This document shows positions 1 to 9,030 of a DNA stretch of 64,000 bases, in pieces. A program made the position numbers and the translations under genes. Every line of letters starts with the position of its first letter. Within the stretch, counting starts at the first letter, position 1. Source of the DNA: Dongia_A sp044226685 (GTDB taxonomy: Bacteria; Pseudomonadota; Alphaproteobacteria; Dongiales; Dongiaceae); the NCBI GenBank assembly GCA_044226685.1, contig JBGAGP010000009.1, positions 3,385 through 67,384 on the forward strand. Reading direction: 5' to 3'. Under the pieces are notes generated by a model, which worked only from the letters and a program-made list of their open reading frames with translations, was not told where the DNA came from and did no database searches.

Positions 1-402
1 TGCGGTCGTCGGGCCCAGGGCCTGCCAGCCACCGTCGCTTTCCGCCACCTTGCCGCTGCCGGACCACGGGCGATGGGTGCTGGCCTTGCGGCCGGCATGG
101 GCGAGCTGGATGCCGGCGACGGCGCCCTGCTCGTCGATGAACCGGGTCACCCGCTCCAGGGGCTCGAAATGCTTTTCGCTCCACACCCCCAGATCCTGCG
201 GCGAGATGCGGCCTTCCGGCGTTACCGCCGCAGCCTCGGTGAAGACCAGGCCGGCACCGCCCACCGCGCGGGTCGCCAGGTGCACAAAATGCCAGTCATT
301 GGCGAAGCCGTCGGTGGACGAATACTGGCACATCGGCGAGACGCCGATCCGGTTGGCGAAGCTCACGTCGCGCAGGCGCAACGTGTCGAACAGATGTGAC
401 AT
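1..402 (-). CDS. NADH:flavin oxidoreductase, old yellow enzyme family (N-terminal part)
   Basis: Only the first 134 codons are present; the gene runs off the left edge. The protein opens with a short beta strand and then SPMCQYSSTDG, the conserved FMN-binding segment of the YqjM-type old yellow enzymes, followed by WHFVHLATRAVGGAGL, the 'FTEAAAVTPEGRIS' strand and QLAHAGRKAS with the conserved substrate-binding His of that subfamily. Such enzymes use FMN and NAD(P)H to reduce activated C=C bonds in the cytoplasm. The ATG at 402 is preceded by GAGG about 8 bases upstream. The family call is firm; the substrate cannot be told. It is followed upstream by a separate MarR-type gene on the same strand, which may regulate it. 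Confidence 0.9.
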   Translation of the reverse strand, partial: MSHLFDTLRLRDVSFANRIGVSPMCQYSSTDGFANDWHFVHLATRAVGGAGLVFTEAAAVTPEGRISPQDLGVWSEKHFEPLERVTRFIDEQGAVAGIQLAHAGRKASTHRPWSGSGKVAESDGGWQALGPTTA

Positions 403-576
403 GGGAGGTCCTCGGGGGTGATCCTGGCTGGGAAACCGGCAGCGCTCTCGAGGATAGAGGTTGGGGTGCTGCCCAGTCCAGACAAGGCCCCGTCCCGGCG
501 GCGGGCAGTGGCGACCGTCGGCGCGGCGTGCTTTCCCCCGTCGTCGCTCAGGTTATTCCGTGTGACCGCGACCCGG

Positions 577-1002
577 TTATTCGGCGCTGGCGTGCCGGTG
601 AAAGGCGCCGTCGATCAGATGGCGCAACGACCTGAGCAGCAGGCGCTGCTCCCGTTCGCTCATCTGCTTGAGGGCGCGGGTGATCGGCTTCATCGGGTCG
701 TGGCGCAGCAGCCTGGCACCGGCCGCGGTCAGCTCGACCACCTGCTCGCGCGCGTCGCGCTTCGAGGTGTAGGAGACCAGCAGCCGCTTGCGTTTCAGTC
801 CGGTGACGATCTGCGAGGCGGCGCTGTGCGAACTGGCATGCACCCCGGCGAAGGCGCGGATGGTGCGGGCGGTGCGGTCGGCGCGCGCGTAGTAGCGCAG
901 CGCGCTCCACTGCGCCGGCTTCAGGTCATGCGCATAGGCAGCGCCCTGAATCCGGCGCGACAAATGCTCGATCAATTCGGCAATCGCGTTTGCCTGGGTC
1001 AC
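577..1002 (-). CDS. MarR-family transcriptional regulator
   Basis: A 141-residue protein with the size and all-helical pattern of MarR dimers. The winged-helix core is recognisable around residues 50-95 (ASSHSAASQIVTGLKRKRLL, then a wing rich in K/R with SKRDARE), followed by the C-terminal dimerisation helix with EREQRLLLRSLRHLIDG. MarR proteins bind short palindromes and are usually released by small aromatic or oxidised ligands. It lies 174 bases upstream of the old-yellow-enzyme gene on the same strand, so it may control that gene, though co-transcription is not shown. The ligand cannot be guessed. Confidence 0.85.
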   Translation of the reverse strand: MTQANAIAELIEHLSRRIQGAAYAHDLKPAQWSALRYYARADRTARTIRAFAGVHASSHSAASQIVTGLKRKRLLVSYTSKRDAREQVVELTAAGARLLRHDPMKPITRALKQMSEREQRLLLRSLRHLIDGAFHRHASAE

Positions 1003-2126
1003 GGCCGGCCTCCGGGCGACGCCGCGGCTCTTGGCGGCGGTTCAACGGCCGCCACAGCCAGGGATGTGTTCGAGGCGCTCGGCATGGGAAGGATCCGGGA
1101 ATCACCGTTTCAGTGGACTTCATTGCGAACGACCGGGCACTGGCAATGTCACGATCGGTTTGTCGACGGCGCCATCGCGGGGGATGGCGGTTAAGCATCT
1201 GCTGCAACGCTGTTTTCCAAGGCCGGCACGGCGGCTTGTCGATTCTGGGCATCAACCGACGGGGACCGGCACCGAGCAATTGTTCAATACTGCGGCATAT
1301 CCAGCAACTCAAGCTGGCCGAACTTTAGTATATTGAACGTAAATATTATTAAATTATCATTTAAGCGACAGCATGAGATGAAATTCATGCCTGCTTGAGG
1401 CTCACCCAATACCTGTTGCGCCTCTTTTAAGTGTAAAACATTCGTGTCGTTCAGCCACTTGGCGCGACGCTCCGGAAGAACCGCGGTGGGAATTGTGGCA
1501 CCCGGCCATCGGCGCGTCCGCCGGGGCCGCACACGCCGCGCCGGAGCGGCAGTCACCGGTATCGACCTGATATTTCGTGCGTTTGATGTGGCCTGTCGCA
1601 TGTCGGCCGGATCGGCGATAGCCTGCCCGGGCAAGCGGGACTGGACCGCGCCGGGACCCCCCGGGGGCCGGCCGGAACGCTCTTCACGGCTGCTTCCTGT
1701 CAGGCGGGCGCACACACGCTTCGAGCATCCCGCAGTAGACCTGGTGCAATCAATTGGATCATCACATTCGATATACTTAATATATTAGATTCTTATACAT
1801 CAACCTCAGCAGAACAGAGATTCAATCGAGAGGCGAGATATGATGGGTGGAGTCTGAGCCCGGCACGCGTGCCGGAGCGGCATTCTGGACACTCGGCGTT
1901 GACCGCTGATTGCGTCGTCTCGCGCTCTTCTGGTCGCCGGCGTTATGGGAAAGCGTCACGGGAAAGCGTCACGGGGCAACGTCACGGGAGTGTCATGACG
2001 GATACCGTGCGCGAGCTGCATTTACCGTTCTTACATAAGTTACTAATATACAACTTCGCGATTCGATTATGGGCGCGGCGGGATGCATGACGCCGGGATC
2101 GAGTGCATGAGTGACGGGGAATCCGG
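1003..2126. other. 1.1 kb region without a convincing gene
   Basis: No reading frame here has a recognisable product. The open frames are short, rich in Arg/Pro and out of keeping with neighbouring proteins. Two AT-rich islands (about 1320-1440 and 1745-1825) stand out against the high-GC surroundings, and a short tandem repeat sits at 1947-1998. Promoters of the flanking genes probably lie here. I cannot assign a function to the remainder; a decayed gene or insertion is possible. Confidence 0.5.
1947..1998. repeat. 13-bp tandem direct repeat, 3 copies plus a degenerate fourth
   Basis: GGGAAAGCGTCAC occurs at 1947-1959 and 1960-1972, then GGGGCAACGTCAC at 1973-1985 and a degenerate copy starting GGGAGTGTCA at 1986. 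The array lies about 130 bases upstream of the coding start at 2127. It could be an iterated regulator site or a slipped-strand microsatellite; no associated gene resolves this. Confidence 0.7.
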
Positions 2127-2765
2127 ATGGTAACGGGGAAGATCAGGCCGCATTCGAAGCAGCGCACCGACGGAGCGATACCGAAGGAGCTGATGTTGCG
2201 CATCGCCGGCGATCTCCAGGGTGTCACCCGGAGGATCGCCGAGATCAAGGATCTCTGCGAGTGGCAGCTGAGCGACCTCAGCGACACAGTGCAGGTCGCG
2301 GCCAGCATCCGTGATCGCCTGGCCGAGGGTGCGCTGCGGGACGTCGAGCCCGCCTTCCAGGCCCTGATCGACGAAATGACGGCGCTGCATCGGCGCCTCG
2401 ACGGGCATGTCGCGACGGGTCATGAGATCGCCCAGGAATTTCTTGTTGTCGCCCGGACCATGGCGCAGGAACTGGAATCCGTAAAAGGCGAGTTCGGGGA
2501 GCGCGCGAGGTCGGCGGCGGTCGCCGCCGCCAGTGCCGCCGCCGCGGGAGAGGCCAGCATCATCTCGCTGCAGGATCATCGCGCGGCCAAGGGCGAGGCG
2601 GTTGCCGTGAACCGGCGCGCAGAGCAGTTGAGCCAATCGCTCCGGCTGCTCGAGGCTTCCATTGCCGTGCTGTTCCAGGCCCAGGTGCAAAGCGGCGCCG
2701 AGGTTGCCTCGCTGCGCCAGCGCATGCAGGCCTATGAGCGCCGCTTATTCGCCGCTGCGGGTTGA
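2127..2765 (+). CDS. hypothetical protein, predicted long-helix/coiled coil
   Basis: A 212-residue protein that I do not recognise. Almost the whole length is predicted helical, with heptad-like hydrophobic spacing, for example LRDVEPAFQALIDEMTALHR and QLSQSLRLLEASIAVLFQAQ. An Ala-rich stretch lies near residues 130-145. There is no signal peptide, membrane segment or metal motif. The pattern resembles helical bundles of chemoreceptor signalling domains but lacks the conserved hairpin, so no functional call is made. An internal ATG at residue 23 is an alternative start. The opposite strand is also open here, but its translation is His/Gly/Leu-rich antisense noise. Confidence 0.55.
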   Translation: MVTGKIRPHSKQRTDGAIPKELMLRIAGDLQGVTRRIAEIKDLCEWQLSDLSDTVQVAASIRDRLAEGALRDVEPAFQALIDEMTALHRRLDGHVATGHEIAQEFLVVARTMAQELESVKGEFGERARSAAVAAASAAAAGEASIISLQDHRAAKGEAVAVNRRAEQLSQSLRLLEASIAVLFQAQVQSGAEVASLRQRMQAYERRLFAAAG

Positions 2766-2980
2766 ACTTGCGGCGCGACGCGGAAGCGTCGTGGGGCGTT
2801 CAACCGGCCCTAGTCAGCCATCCGTCAGGTCGGACTGTTAATCAGGCTCCGTCGCGGGGGTAAGCCTGCCGTCCGGGTCTTGAAGCCAGTGCCCAGAACC
2901 CGTCTGCAACAGCCTGGCCCCGTGCGGCCCGGTGGAGCTTCTCTGCGACGGCGCCGATGACCATTGAAGGATCGCAGAAC

Positions 2981-3445
2981 ATGCTCTCCATGCAACATAT
3001 CCATCCGATGCTGGTGCATTTCCCCATCGTGTTGGTCCTGCTGCTTGCGTTGTTGGATACCGTCGCGACCATGCGCGGCGTGCCGGTGACCGGGCGCACG
3101 CCGGCCGGCAATGCGTCGACCGGCCTCGCCGTGCTGCTCGGCGGCTTCGCGATTGCCGCCTATCTCTTTGGCGACATGGCCCTGGAGTTTGCCGAGGATG
3201 GCGGCTTCAGCAGCGAAATTGCGGAAATCCACGAGCACCTCGGCATGGCGGCCGCCGCCGCCTTCGCCGTCTGGGCGATCATCCGGGCCGTCATCTGGTG
3301 GCGCAACGGCAGGCTGCCCGGCGCATTGGTCAGCGTGCTCGAACTGGCCGGCGCGGCCCTGGTGCTGGCCACGGCCTTCTACGGCGGCCAGCTTGTCTAC
3401 GATTTGGGAGTCAACGTCGCCGCGCCGGCCGCTGCCGGCGGGTGA
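2981..3445 (+). CDS. DUF2231-family membrane protein
   Basis: A 154-residue protein beginning MLSMQHIHPMLVHFPIVL, the diagnostic N-terminus of DUF2231 proteins, in which the HP...VHFP segment lies in the first transmembrane helix. Four hydrophobic helices can be picked out (roughly residues 8-28, 44-64, 86-106 and 118-142). The family is found in bacterial inner membranes, often near haem or copper proteins; function is not established. I chose the ATG at 2981 over one eight codons upstream because GAAGGA sits 9 bases before it and family members start with this motif. A strong stem-loop follows the stop. Confidence 0.8.
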   Translation: MLSMQHIHPMLVHFPIVLVLLLALLDTVATMRGVPVTGRTPAGNASTGLAVLLGGFAIAAYLFGDMALEFAEDGGFSSEIAEIHEHLGMAAAAAFAVWAIIRAVIWWRNGRLPGALVSVLELAGAALVLATAFYGGQLVYDLGVNVAAPAAAGG

Positions 3446-3453
3446 GCGCAGGC

Positions 3454-3483
3454 CCCGGCCCACAGGTTTCCTGCTGGGCCGGG
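3454..3483 (+). terminator. stem-loop after the DUF2231 gene, possible terminator
   Basis: A perfect 9-bp stem, CCCGGCCCA (3454-3462) with TGGGCCGGG (3475-3483), starts 9 bases after the stop codon. There is no following T run, so termination is plausible but not certain. Confidence 0.4.
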
Positions 3484-3608
3484 TTGTGACAGCATTCACT
3501 GTCCAGCCGCTGATTCGTGCTAAGGTCCGTCGCTAGTCGCGACAGGGCGAGGCGTCGATTTTGCCGCCGGGAATTAAGGACCGCCCGCCGCCGATGTGGG
3601 AGGTCGAT

Positions 3609-5000
3609 ATGGCAAGAAACGGCGTGGGGATGGTCAGCACCGCAGCGGCTGGTTCTTCGGCGCTGCGGGTGCGGCCGGGTGAAGCCCGGCAGGCGCGCGA
3701 GGTCAGCGCAGCCCAGGCGGCGGGACTCGTGCGTTCCGGTATGTGGCTCGACTGGGGCTTCGGCCTGGTGCAGCCCGACAAGTTCGACCAGGCCCTGGCG
3801 GGGCGGCGGGATGAGTTGCGCGGCGTCAAGATCCGTTGCTGCCTGTCGATGCGGCCGCGCGCGGTGCTGGAATGCGACCAGACCGGCGACCACTTCCTGT
3901 GGTTCAACTGGCATTTCTCCGGCTATGACCGCAAGAAACACGATGCCGGGCGCTGCAATTACATCCCGATGAATTTCGGCGAGGTGCCGGATTGGTACCG
4001 CCGCTTCATCGATCCGGTCGATATCGCCGTCTTCAAGACCTCGCCCATCGACGAAAACGGCTGCTTCAGCTTCGGAGCTTCTTCCACCTACACCCAGGCG
4101 ATCATCGAGCGGGCACGCTGCGTCATCGTCGAGGTCTGCCCGCACATGCCGCAAGTCTTCGGCGAGCAGAGCGCGGTCCATATCAGCGATGTCGATTACA
4201 TCATCGCCGACGGCGGCGATCCGCTGCCCGAGATCAAGAACCCGCCGGTCAGCGACATCGACCGCAAGATCGCCTCGCTCATCGCCGCCGAGGTCGAGGA
4301 CGGCGCTTGCCTGCAGATCGGCATCGGCGGCATGCCGAACGCTGTCTGCTCCATGCTGCGCGAGGCGGGGGTGAAGGATCTCGGCATCCATACCGAGATG
4401 CTGACCGACGGCATCGTCGACCTGATCGAGGCGGGGCTGATCACCGGGTCGCGCAAGACGCTCAACCCGGGCAAGGTGGTGTTCACCTTCTCCGCAGGGT
4501 CGCAGCGGCAGTATGACGCCATCCACCGCAACCCCATCATCAACGCGTATCCGGTGGACTATACCAACCTGCCCCACAACATCATGCAGAACGACAACGT
4601 CGTCTCGATCAACAACACCACGCAGATGGACCTGCAGGGCCAGGCGGCCTCGGAAAGCGACGGCCACCGCCACATCAGCGGCACCGGCGGCCAGCTGCAA
4701 TTCGTGCGCGGCGCCTATGCCTCGAAGGGCGGCAAGAGCTTCATCTGCATGTCATCGACCTACGACAAGAAGGGCGAGCCCCGGAGCCGCATCGTCACCG
4801 CGCTGACCGGCGGCAACGTGGTGACCACGCCGCGCACCGACGTCATGTACGTGGTGACCGAATACGGCATCGTGAACCTGAAGGGCAAGTCGGTGGCCGA
4901 GCGGGCCAAGGCCCTGATCTCGATCGCGCATCCGGATTTCCGCGAGCAGCTGGAGCGCGACGCCTACGAGAAGAACATCATCTGCAAGGGCTACAGCTAG
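3609..5000 (+). CDS. acetyl-CoA hydrolase/CoA-transferase family protein
   Basis: A 463-residue cytoplasmic enzyme of the two-domain acetate/butyrate/4-hydroxybutyrate CoA-transferase family. It shows LQIGIGGMPNAV, the glycine-rich CoA-binding loop, then GIHTEMLTDGIVDLIEAG, whose Glu is probably the catalytic nucleophile by family analogy, and the C-terminal EYGIVNLKGKSVAERA plus SIAHPDFRE block typical of the family. The acyl specificity cannot be read from the sequence. The start at 3609 is chosen because GGGAGG lies 5 bases upstream; an upstream in-frame ATG at 3561 has no such site. The gene lies six bases upstream of a FUSC-like gene, so the two are probably co-transcribed. Confidence 0.88.
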   Translation: MARNGVGMVSTAAAGSSALRVRPGEARQAREVSAAQAAGLVRSGMWLDWGFGLVQPDKFDQALAGRRDELRGVKIRCCLSMRPRAVLECDQTGDHFLWFNWHFSGYDRKKHDAGRCNYIPMNFGEVPDWYRRFIDPVDIAVFKTSPIDENGCFSFGASSTYTQAIIERARCVIVEVCPHMPQVFGEQSAVHISDVDYIIADGGDPLPEIKNPPVSDIDRKIASLIAAEVEDGACLQIGIGGMPNAVCSMLREAGVKDLGIHTEMLTDGIVDLIEAGLITGSRKTLNPGKVVFTFSAGSQRQYDAIHRNPIINAYPVDYTNLPHNIMQNDNVVSINNTTQMDLQGQAASESDGHRHISGTGGQLQFVRGAYASKGGKSFICMSSTYDKKGEPRSRIVTALTGGNVVTTPRTDVMYVVTEYGIVNLKGKSVAERAKALISIAHPDFREQLERDAYEKNIICKGYS

Positions 5001-5006
5001 CGGCGG

Positions 5007-6131
5007 ATGGACGCGACCCCGCCGAGCCCGCCGCGGGCGGCGCGCAACCGGCTCGCGGCCTTGCTGAAGCGCGAGGCGGAGCTGCGGCTGGCGGCGCGGG
5101 TCACCGTCGCCGCTTTGCTCGCCTTCGTGCTTGCCAAGCTCCTCGGCTTCGCCCACGGCTATTGGGCGGTGATCACCGCCATCATCGTCATGCAGAGCAG
5201 CCTCGGCGGATCGGTGAAGGCGGCGGTCGACCGCCTGCTGGGCACGCTGGCCGGCGCGCTCTATGGCGCGGTGGTGGCGATCGCCCTGCCGCATGCGGAG
5301 GACTGGCAGCTGGGCCTCGCCATCGCCGCGGGCGTCGCGCCGCTGGCGCTGCTGGCGGCGGTCAAGCCGAGCTTCAAGGCAGCACCCATCACCGCCTTCA
5401 TCGTGCTGGTGCCATTGTCGGGGCAGGCGCTGCCGCCGCTGGAATTCGCCCTCGACCGGATCCTGGAAATCTCCATCGGCAGCCTGGTCGGCATCGTCGT
5501 CTCGCTGCTGGTCTTGCCGGCACGGGCGCACAACCTGATGGCGCTGTCGGCCGCCCGCATCGTCGACCACAATGCCGCGCTGCTGAACCAGATCATCGAG
5601 AGCCTGCTGGCGGCCGAGGGCCGGCCGTCGCTGCAGGCGACCCATGCCGCCATCCGCGCCGCGCTGAAGAAACTTGAGGCCGCGGCGGAGGAGGCGGGGC
5701 GCGAGCGGCGCAGCTATCTGACCGAGATGCCGGACCCGGAACCGATGGTGCGCACACTCTACCGGGTCCGCCACGACCTGGTCATGATCGGCCGCGCGAC
5801 GGCGCGTCCGCTGCCTGCGGTGATCGCGCCCAGCCTGCGCGAGCCGCTGATCGACCTGCGCGCCGCCCTGCTCGATTTCCTGAAGGCCGGCAGCGCGGCG
5901 CTCCGGACCGGCGGCCCGGCGCCCGTACTCGATGCCGCGGACTCTGCCCTGCGCAAATACGGGACCGCGATGGACGCCTTGTGGTCGAACGAGACCATCC
6001 GCGCCCTGGCGGCGGAGGAGGCGGGCCGCATCTTCGCCCTGCGTTTCGCGCTGGAACAGCTGGGCCAGGATCTGCGCGACCTCGCCAACCGCATCGGCGA
6101 ACTGGCGAAGCCCGGCGCCAGGCGCGTCTAG
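5007..6131 (+). CDS. FUSC/aromatic acid exporter-like membrane protein
   Basis: A 374-residue protein with a hydrophobic N-terminal half (about six membrane helices between residues 28 and 175, including HGYWAVITAIIVMQSSLGGS, the hallmark FUSC-type segment) and a helical, charged C-terminal half. This matches single-module FUSC or aromatic-acid-exporter-like proteins that export weak organic acids across the inner membrane. It starts six bases after the CoA-transferase stop, suggesting a bicistronic unit. Its stop codon shares a CTAG with the stop of the convergent extensin-like gene. Confidence 0.8.
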   Translation: MDATPPSPPRAARNRLAALLKREAELRLAARVTVAALLAFVLAKLLGFAHGYWAVITAIIVMQSSLGGSVKAAVDRLLGTLAGALYGAVVAIALPHAEDWQLGLAIAAGVAPLALLAAVKPSFKAAPITAFIVLVPLSGQALPPLEFALDRILEISIGSLVGIVVSLLVLPARAHNLMALSAARIVDHNAALLNQIIESLLAAEGRPSLQATHAAIRAALKKLEAAAEEAGRERRSYLTEMPDPEPMVRTLYRVRHDLVMIGRATARPLPAVIAPSLREPLIDLRAALLDFLKAGSAALRTGGPAPVLDAADSALRKYGTAMDALWSNETIRALAAEEAGRIFALRFALEQLGQDLRDLANRIGELAKPGARRV

Positions 6132-6853
6132 CGGCAGATGTGGAAACGCCCGAGATCCAGGTGGAAGTGGTTGGCGTGCAGCCGGTTGTAGTCCGGGCTG
6201 AGCACGACGTTGAACAGGCCACAGGCTTCGTCGCGCGCCGCCAGCAGGAAGCGCCCCTCGGCGGTCGGCGTCCCCCAGTCGTGCAGGATGGAGATGGTCC
6301 GGCCGTCGGCCAGGCGGAATCCCGCGATGTCGATGGCGTTTCCGGTCGCGTGCTGGCTGCGTCGGCCCCGGGTAGTGCCATTGATGTTGCGGCAGGCATA
6401 GGTGCCGAGGTGGTCGATGCCCGCGATCGTGCTGCCAAGTTGCCGCGCGGCCAGGTCCTGCAAGCGCAATTGATACCAGCTGAGCGCGGCGACCAGGCCG
6501 CAGCTGGCATCGAAGGGGCTGCTATAGGCGATGCGCGGTTGCAGCGGATGCACCGCGTCGACCAGGCCGCAGCCGTCCTGCAGCGCTCGCCGCGGCACCG
6601 CGCGATAGGCCAGGCCGGCGCGGTCAAGGGCGGCGAAGCAGGCCGGCGCGTCGGCTGCAAGGCTGTTGACCTGCAAGCGGGCGAGCCAGCCTGGTTGCCG
6701 GTCGAGCGCCACGGCGCCCCACGGCGCCAGACTGGATGGGACACGCAGCCAGGATTGCTGGATTGCCGCCGCCGTGCCGATCAACCCGACCAGGACCAGC
6801 AGCGCCAGGCGGTGCCCGGCGCGGCTGGTGCGAAGCTTGTCGATCCTGCCCAT
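6128..6853 (-). CDS. extensin-like C-terminal domain protein, membrane-anchored
   Basis: A 241-residue protein with a single N-terminal membrane helix (about residues 14-32, HRLALLVLVGLIGTAAAI) and an extracytoplasmic domain of the extensin_C family. Key family features are a disulfide-like Cys pattern, the RRSQHATGNAIDIAGF block with candidate metal ligands His and Asp, and the late NHFHLDLG segment. This resembles DD-peptidase-fold proteins such as VanY-type domains, so a cell-wall role is possible, although family function is not settled. The start at 6853 has AGGG nine bases upstream; a frame-open extension to 6919 looks non-coding. Convergent with the FUSC-like gene. Confidence 0.8.
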   Translation of the reverse strand: MGRIDKLRTSRAGHRLALLVLVGLIGTAAAIQQSWLRVPSSLAPWGAVALDRQPGWLARLQVNSLAADAPACFAALDRAGLAYRAVPRRALQDGCGLVDAVHPLQPRIAYSSPFDASCGLVAALSWYQLRLQDLAARQLGSTIAGIDHLGTYACRNINGTTRGRRSQHATGNAIDIAGFRLADGRTISILHDWGTPTAEGRFLLAARDEACGLFNVVLSPDYNRLHANHFHLDLGRFHICR

Positions 6854-6992
6854 GCCATGCGACCCTGCCCGGGCTTTGTGGCGTTCCTCGGGCGGGAATT
6901 GTCCACCGCCAGGAAACAATCATTTGCAAGCGGATGGATTTCCGGCATGGGCCCGCCGGACCATATAGTCGGCACAGCATAAGGAGCAGCCC

Positions 6993-7880
6993 ATGACGCC
7001 CGCGATGCCAAGCCAAGCCAAATCCAGCCCTGCCATGGAGAGCCGCCACCCGGTGGCGGTGCTGCGCGGCCTGCCGGCCAGCGACGGCGCCGGGGTGAAG
7101 CTGACCCGGGTCATCGGCCAGCCGAAACTGCCCGATCTCGACCCCTTCCTGATGCTGGACGAGTTCGGCTCGGACAAGGGCGCCGACTACATCGGCGGCT
7201 TCCCCGATCATCCGCATCGCGGCTTCGAGACGGTGACCTACATGCTCGCCGGGCGCATGCGCCATGGCGACAACCAGGGCAATGTCGGCCTGCTGCGGCC
7301 GGGCAGCGTGCAGTGGATGACCGCCGGGCGCGGCATCATCCATTCCGAGATGCCGGAGCAGGAGGACGGCCTGATGCAGGGCTTCCAGCTCTGGGTCAAC
7401 CTGCCGGCCAAGGACAAGATGTGCAAGCCGCGCTACCAGGACATCGACCCGGAGAAGATCCCGGTGGTCGAACGTGCCGACGGCATCCGCGTGAAGGTGC
7501 TGGCCGGCAGCTTCGACGGCGTCACCGGCCCGGTCTCGGCGGTGGCGACGGAGCCGCTCTATCTCGATATCTCGCTGCCGGCGGGCGCGGCGCTCGACGT
7601 GGCGGTGCCGGCGCAACACAACGCGTTCGCCTATCCGTTCGAGGGCACGGCGCGCATCGGGGCATCGGTGGACGCGAAAGTCATCGCGCGCGGCGAGATC
7701 GCGGTGCTCAGCCTCGGCGCCGGCGTTCATCTGGCGGCGGAGAATGGCCCGGCGCGCCTGATCCTGGTCGCCGGCCGGCCGCTGCGCGAGCCGGTGGCGA
7801 AATACGGCCCCTTCGTCATGAACACCCCGGACGAGATTCGCCAGGCGATCGCCGACTACCAGGCCGGCCGCTTCGTCTGA
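6993..7880 (+). CDS. pirin family protein
   Basis: A 295-residue bicupin of the pirin family. The N-terminal cupin carries PDHPHRGFETVTYMLAG and IIHSEMP, giving the His-x-His ... His-x-Glu metal set of pirins. The C-terminal part has the usual LDISLPAGAALDVAVP strand region. Some bacterial pirins have quercetinase-like activity and others bind regulators; which applies here is unknown. AAGGAG lies 7 bases before the ATG. The gene diverges from the extensin-like gene across a ~140-base gap that must hold both promoters. Confidence 0.92.
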   Translation: MTPAMPSQAKSSPAMESRHPVAVLRGLPASDGAGVKLTRVIGQPKLPDLDPFLMLDEFGSDKGADYIGGFPDHPHRGFETVTYMLAGRMRHGDNQGNVGLLRPGSVQWMTAGRGIIHSEMPEQEDGLMQGFQLWVNLPAKDKMCKPRYQDIDPEKIPVVERADGIRVKVLAGSFDGVTGPVSAVATEPLYLDISLPAGAALDVAVPAQHNAFAYPFEGTARIGASVDAKVIARGEIAVLSLGAGVHLAAENGPARLILVAGRPLREPVAKYGPFVMNTPDEIRQAIADYQAGRFV

Positions 7881-7902
7881 CGCCGCGCCGCCGTCGCGCC
7901 GG

Positions 7903-8847
7903 TCACGCCAAGCCGGCGCGGGCGACCGCGGGGCGCGGCCCCGGATCGCGCGGGGTCGGCGGCGCCGCCTCGCCGGATTGATACGCATAGATGGTCTTGG
8001 CGCCGCCGCCATAATCGGGCGGCATCGGACAGGGCTCCGGGTCCAGATGCGCCCAGCGCGCCCGCTCGCCCCGCACCGCGAAGCGGTTGTGCGGCGAGGT
8101 ATAGCTTTCCGGCGAGTGATAGGGAAATGCGTCCGCCGCCGCGTAGGCGTTGATCAGCAGCGGCCGCCCGTTGGCGCGCGTCGTCGGCCGCGAGCCGTGC
8201 ACGGCGCGGCCGTGATGCACGGTGATCGAACCGCGCGGGCCGGGCAGATAGCGGGCGCTGGCCAGGTCCAGCCGGGCCAGGTCGGTGTCGCGGATCGATC
8301 CGGTCCACACGCCGCGCGCGTCATAGTGCTCGTAGAAGGGACCGCGATGGCTGCTGGGAATGACGCCCAGCGGCCCGTCCTCCAGCGTCACGTCGGACAA
8401 ATAGCAGCCGATCGCCAGCACGTTGTGGTTGGTGTGCGGGTAGAACGGCAGGTCCTGGTGCCATTTCACCTCGTCCCGCCCGTCGCTCCATTTGAAATTG
8501 AGCTTGGCGTGATTGAAGGCGACATCCGGGCCCAGCAGATCGGCCGCCACATCGGCGATGACCCCGGTCGCGAAGTCCCAATAGACCGGGTCGATCCGGT
8601 CCGGGTCGATCAGCCGGCGCACCACCGGCTTTTCCCGGCTGTGGCCGGGCCCGAGATCGATCTCGCGGCTGGAGCCGGCGAGGTCGCGGCTGCGCTCGAC
8701 CCAGTCCGCGGTGGTCGCAGTCAACCTGGCGATCGTGGCTTCGTCGATCAGCCGCTCGACCAGCAGATAGCCCTGCTCGAAGTAGGCTTCGCGCTGTGCC
8801 TGGGTGAGCACGCGCGGCGCATGGGCCAATATCTTCTCGGGCGTCAT
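7903..8847 (-). CDS. phytanoyl-CoA dioxygenase family protein
   Basis: A 314-residue Fe(II)/2-oxoglutarate oxygenase of the PhyH family. The facial triad is visible as KWHQDLPFYPHTNHN (His and Asp) and later ITVHHGRAVHGSRPTT (distal His), with a nearby Arg suited to 2-oxoglutarate binding. The early segment FEQGYLLVERLIDEATI is the standard PhyH opening. Start at 8847 is supported by CAGGAG six to seven bases upstream; an extension to 9042 is open but compositionally non-coding. Bacterial members hydroxylate a wide range of small molecules and the substrate here is unknown. It is convergent with pirin, 22 bases apart. Confidence 0.88.
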   Translation of the reverse strand: MTPEKILAHAPRVLTQAQREAYFEQGYLLVERLIDEATIARLTATTADWVERSRDLAGSSREIDLGPGHSREKPVVRRLIDPDRIDPVYWDFATGVIADVAADLLGPDVAFNHAKLNFKWSDGRDEVKWHQDLPFYPHTNHNVLAIGCYLSDVTLEDGPLGVIPSSHRGPFYEHYDARGVWTGSIRDTDLARLDLASARYLPGPRGSITVHHGRAVHGSRPTTRANGRPLLINAYAAADAFPYHSPESYTSPHNRFAVRGERARWAHLDPEPCPMPPDYGGGAKTIYAYQSGEAAPPTPRDPGPRPAVARAGLA

Positions 8848-9030
8848 CGGGTGCTCCTGTAATCCGCAGCCTTCCAGCCGGGCCGAGCTTGTCGTTCCCG
8901 ATGGCAATTGGCAAGGCGGGACCCGCGCTCGCACAAGACTCACGGCACCAGCGGCCGCCGGCAGCGGCGCCGCGCGGGAGGGCCTTGGCCCACTTGACGC
9001 CGGCCCGCCGGGATGCAAGGTCAGGGCATC

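Noticed and set aside
1284..1715. - strand open frame of about 143 codons in the gene-free region
   Set aside because: Composition changes abruptly along its length, it has no ribosome-binding site or domain, and it spans an AT-rich island.
1947..1998. Short repeats as a CRISPR array
   Set aside because: Units are 13 bp and contiguous with no spacers, and no cas genes are present.
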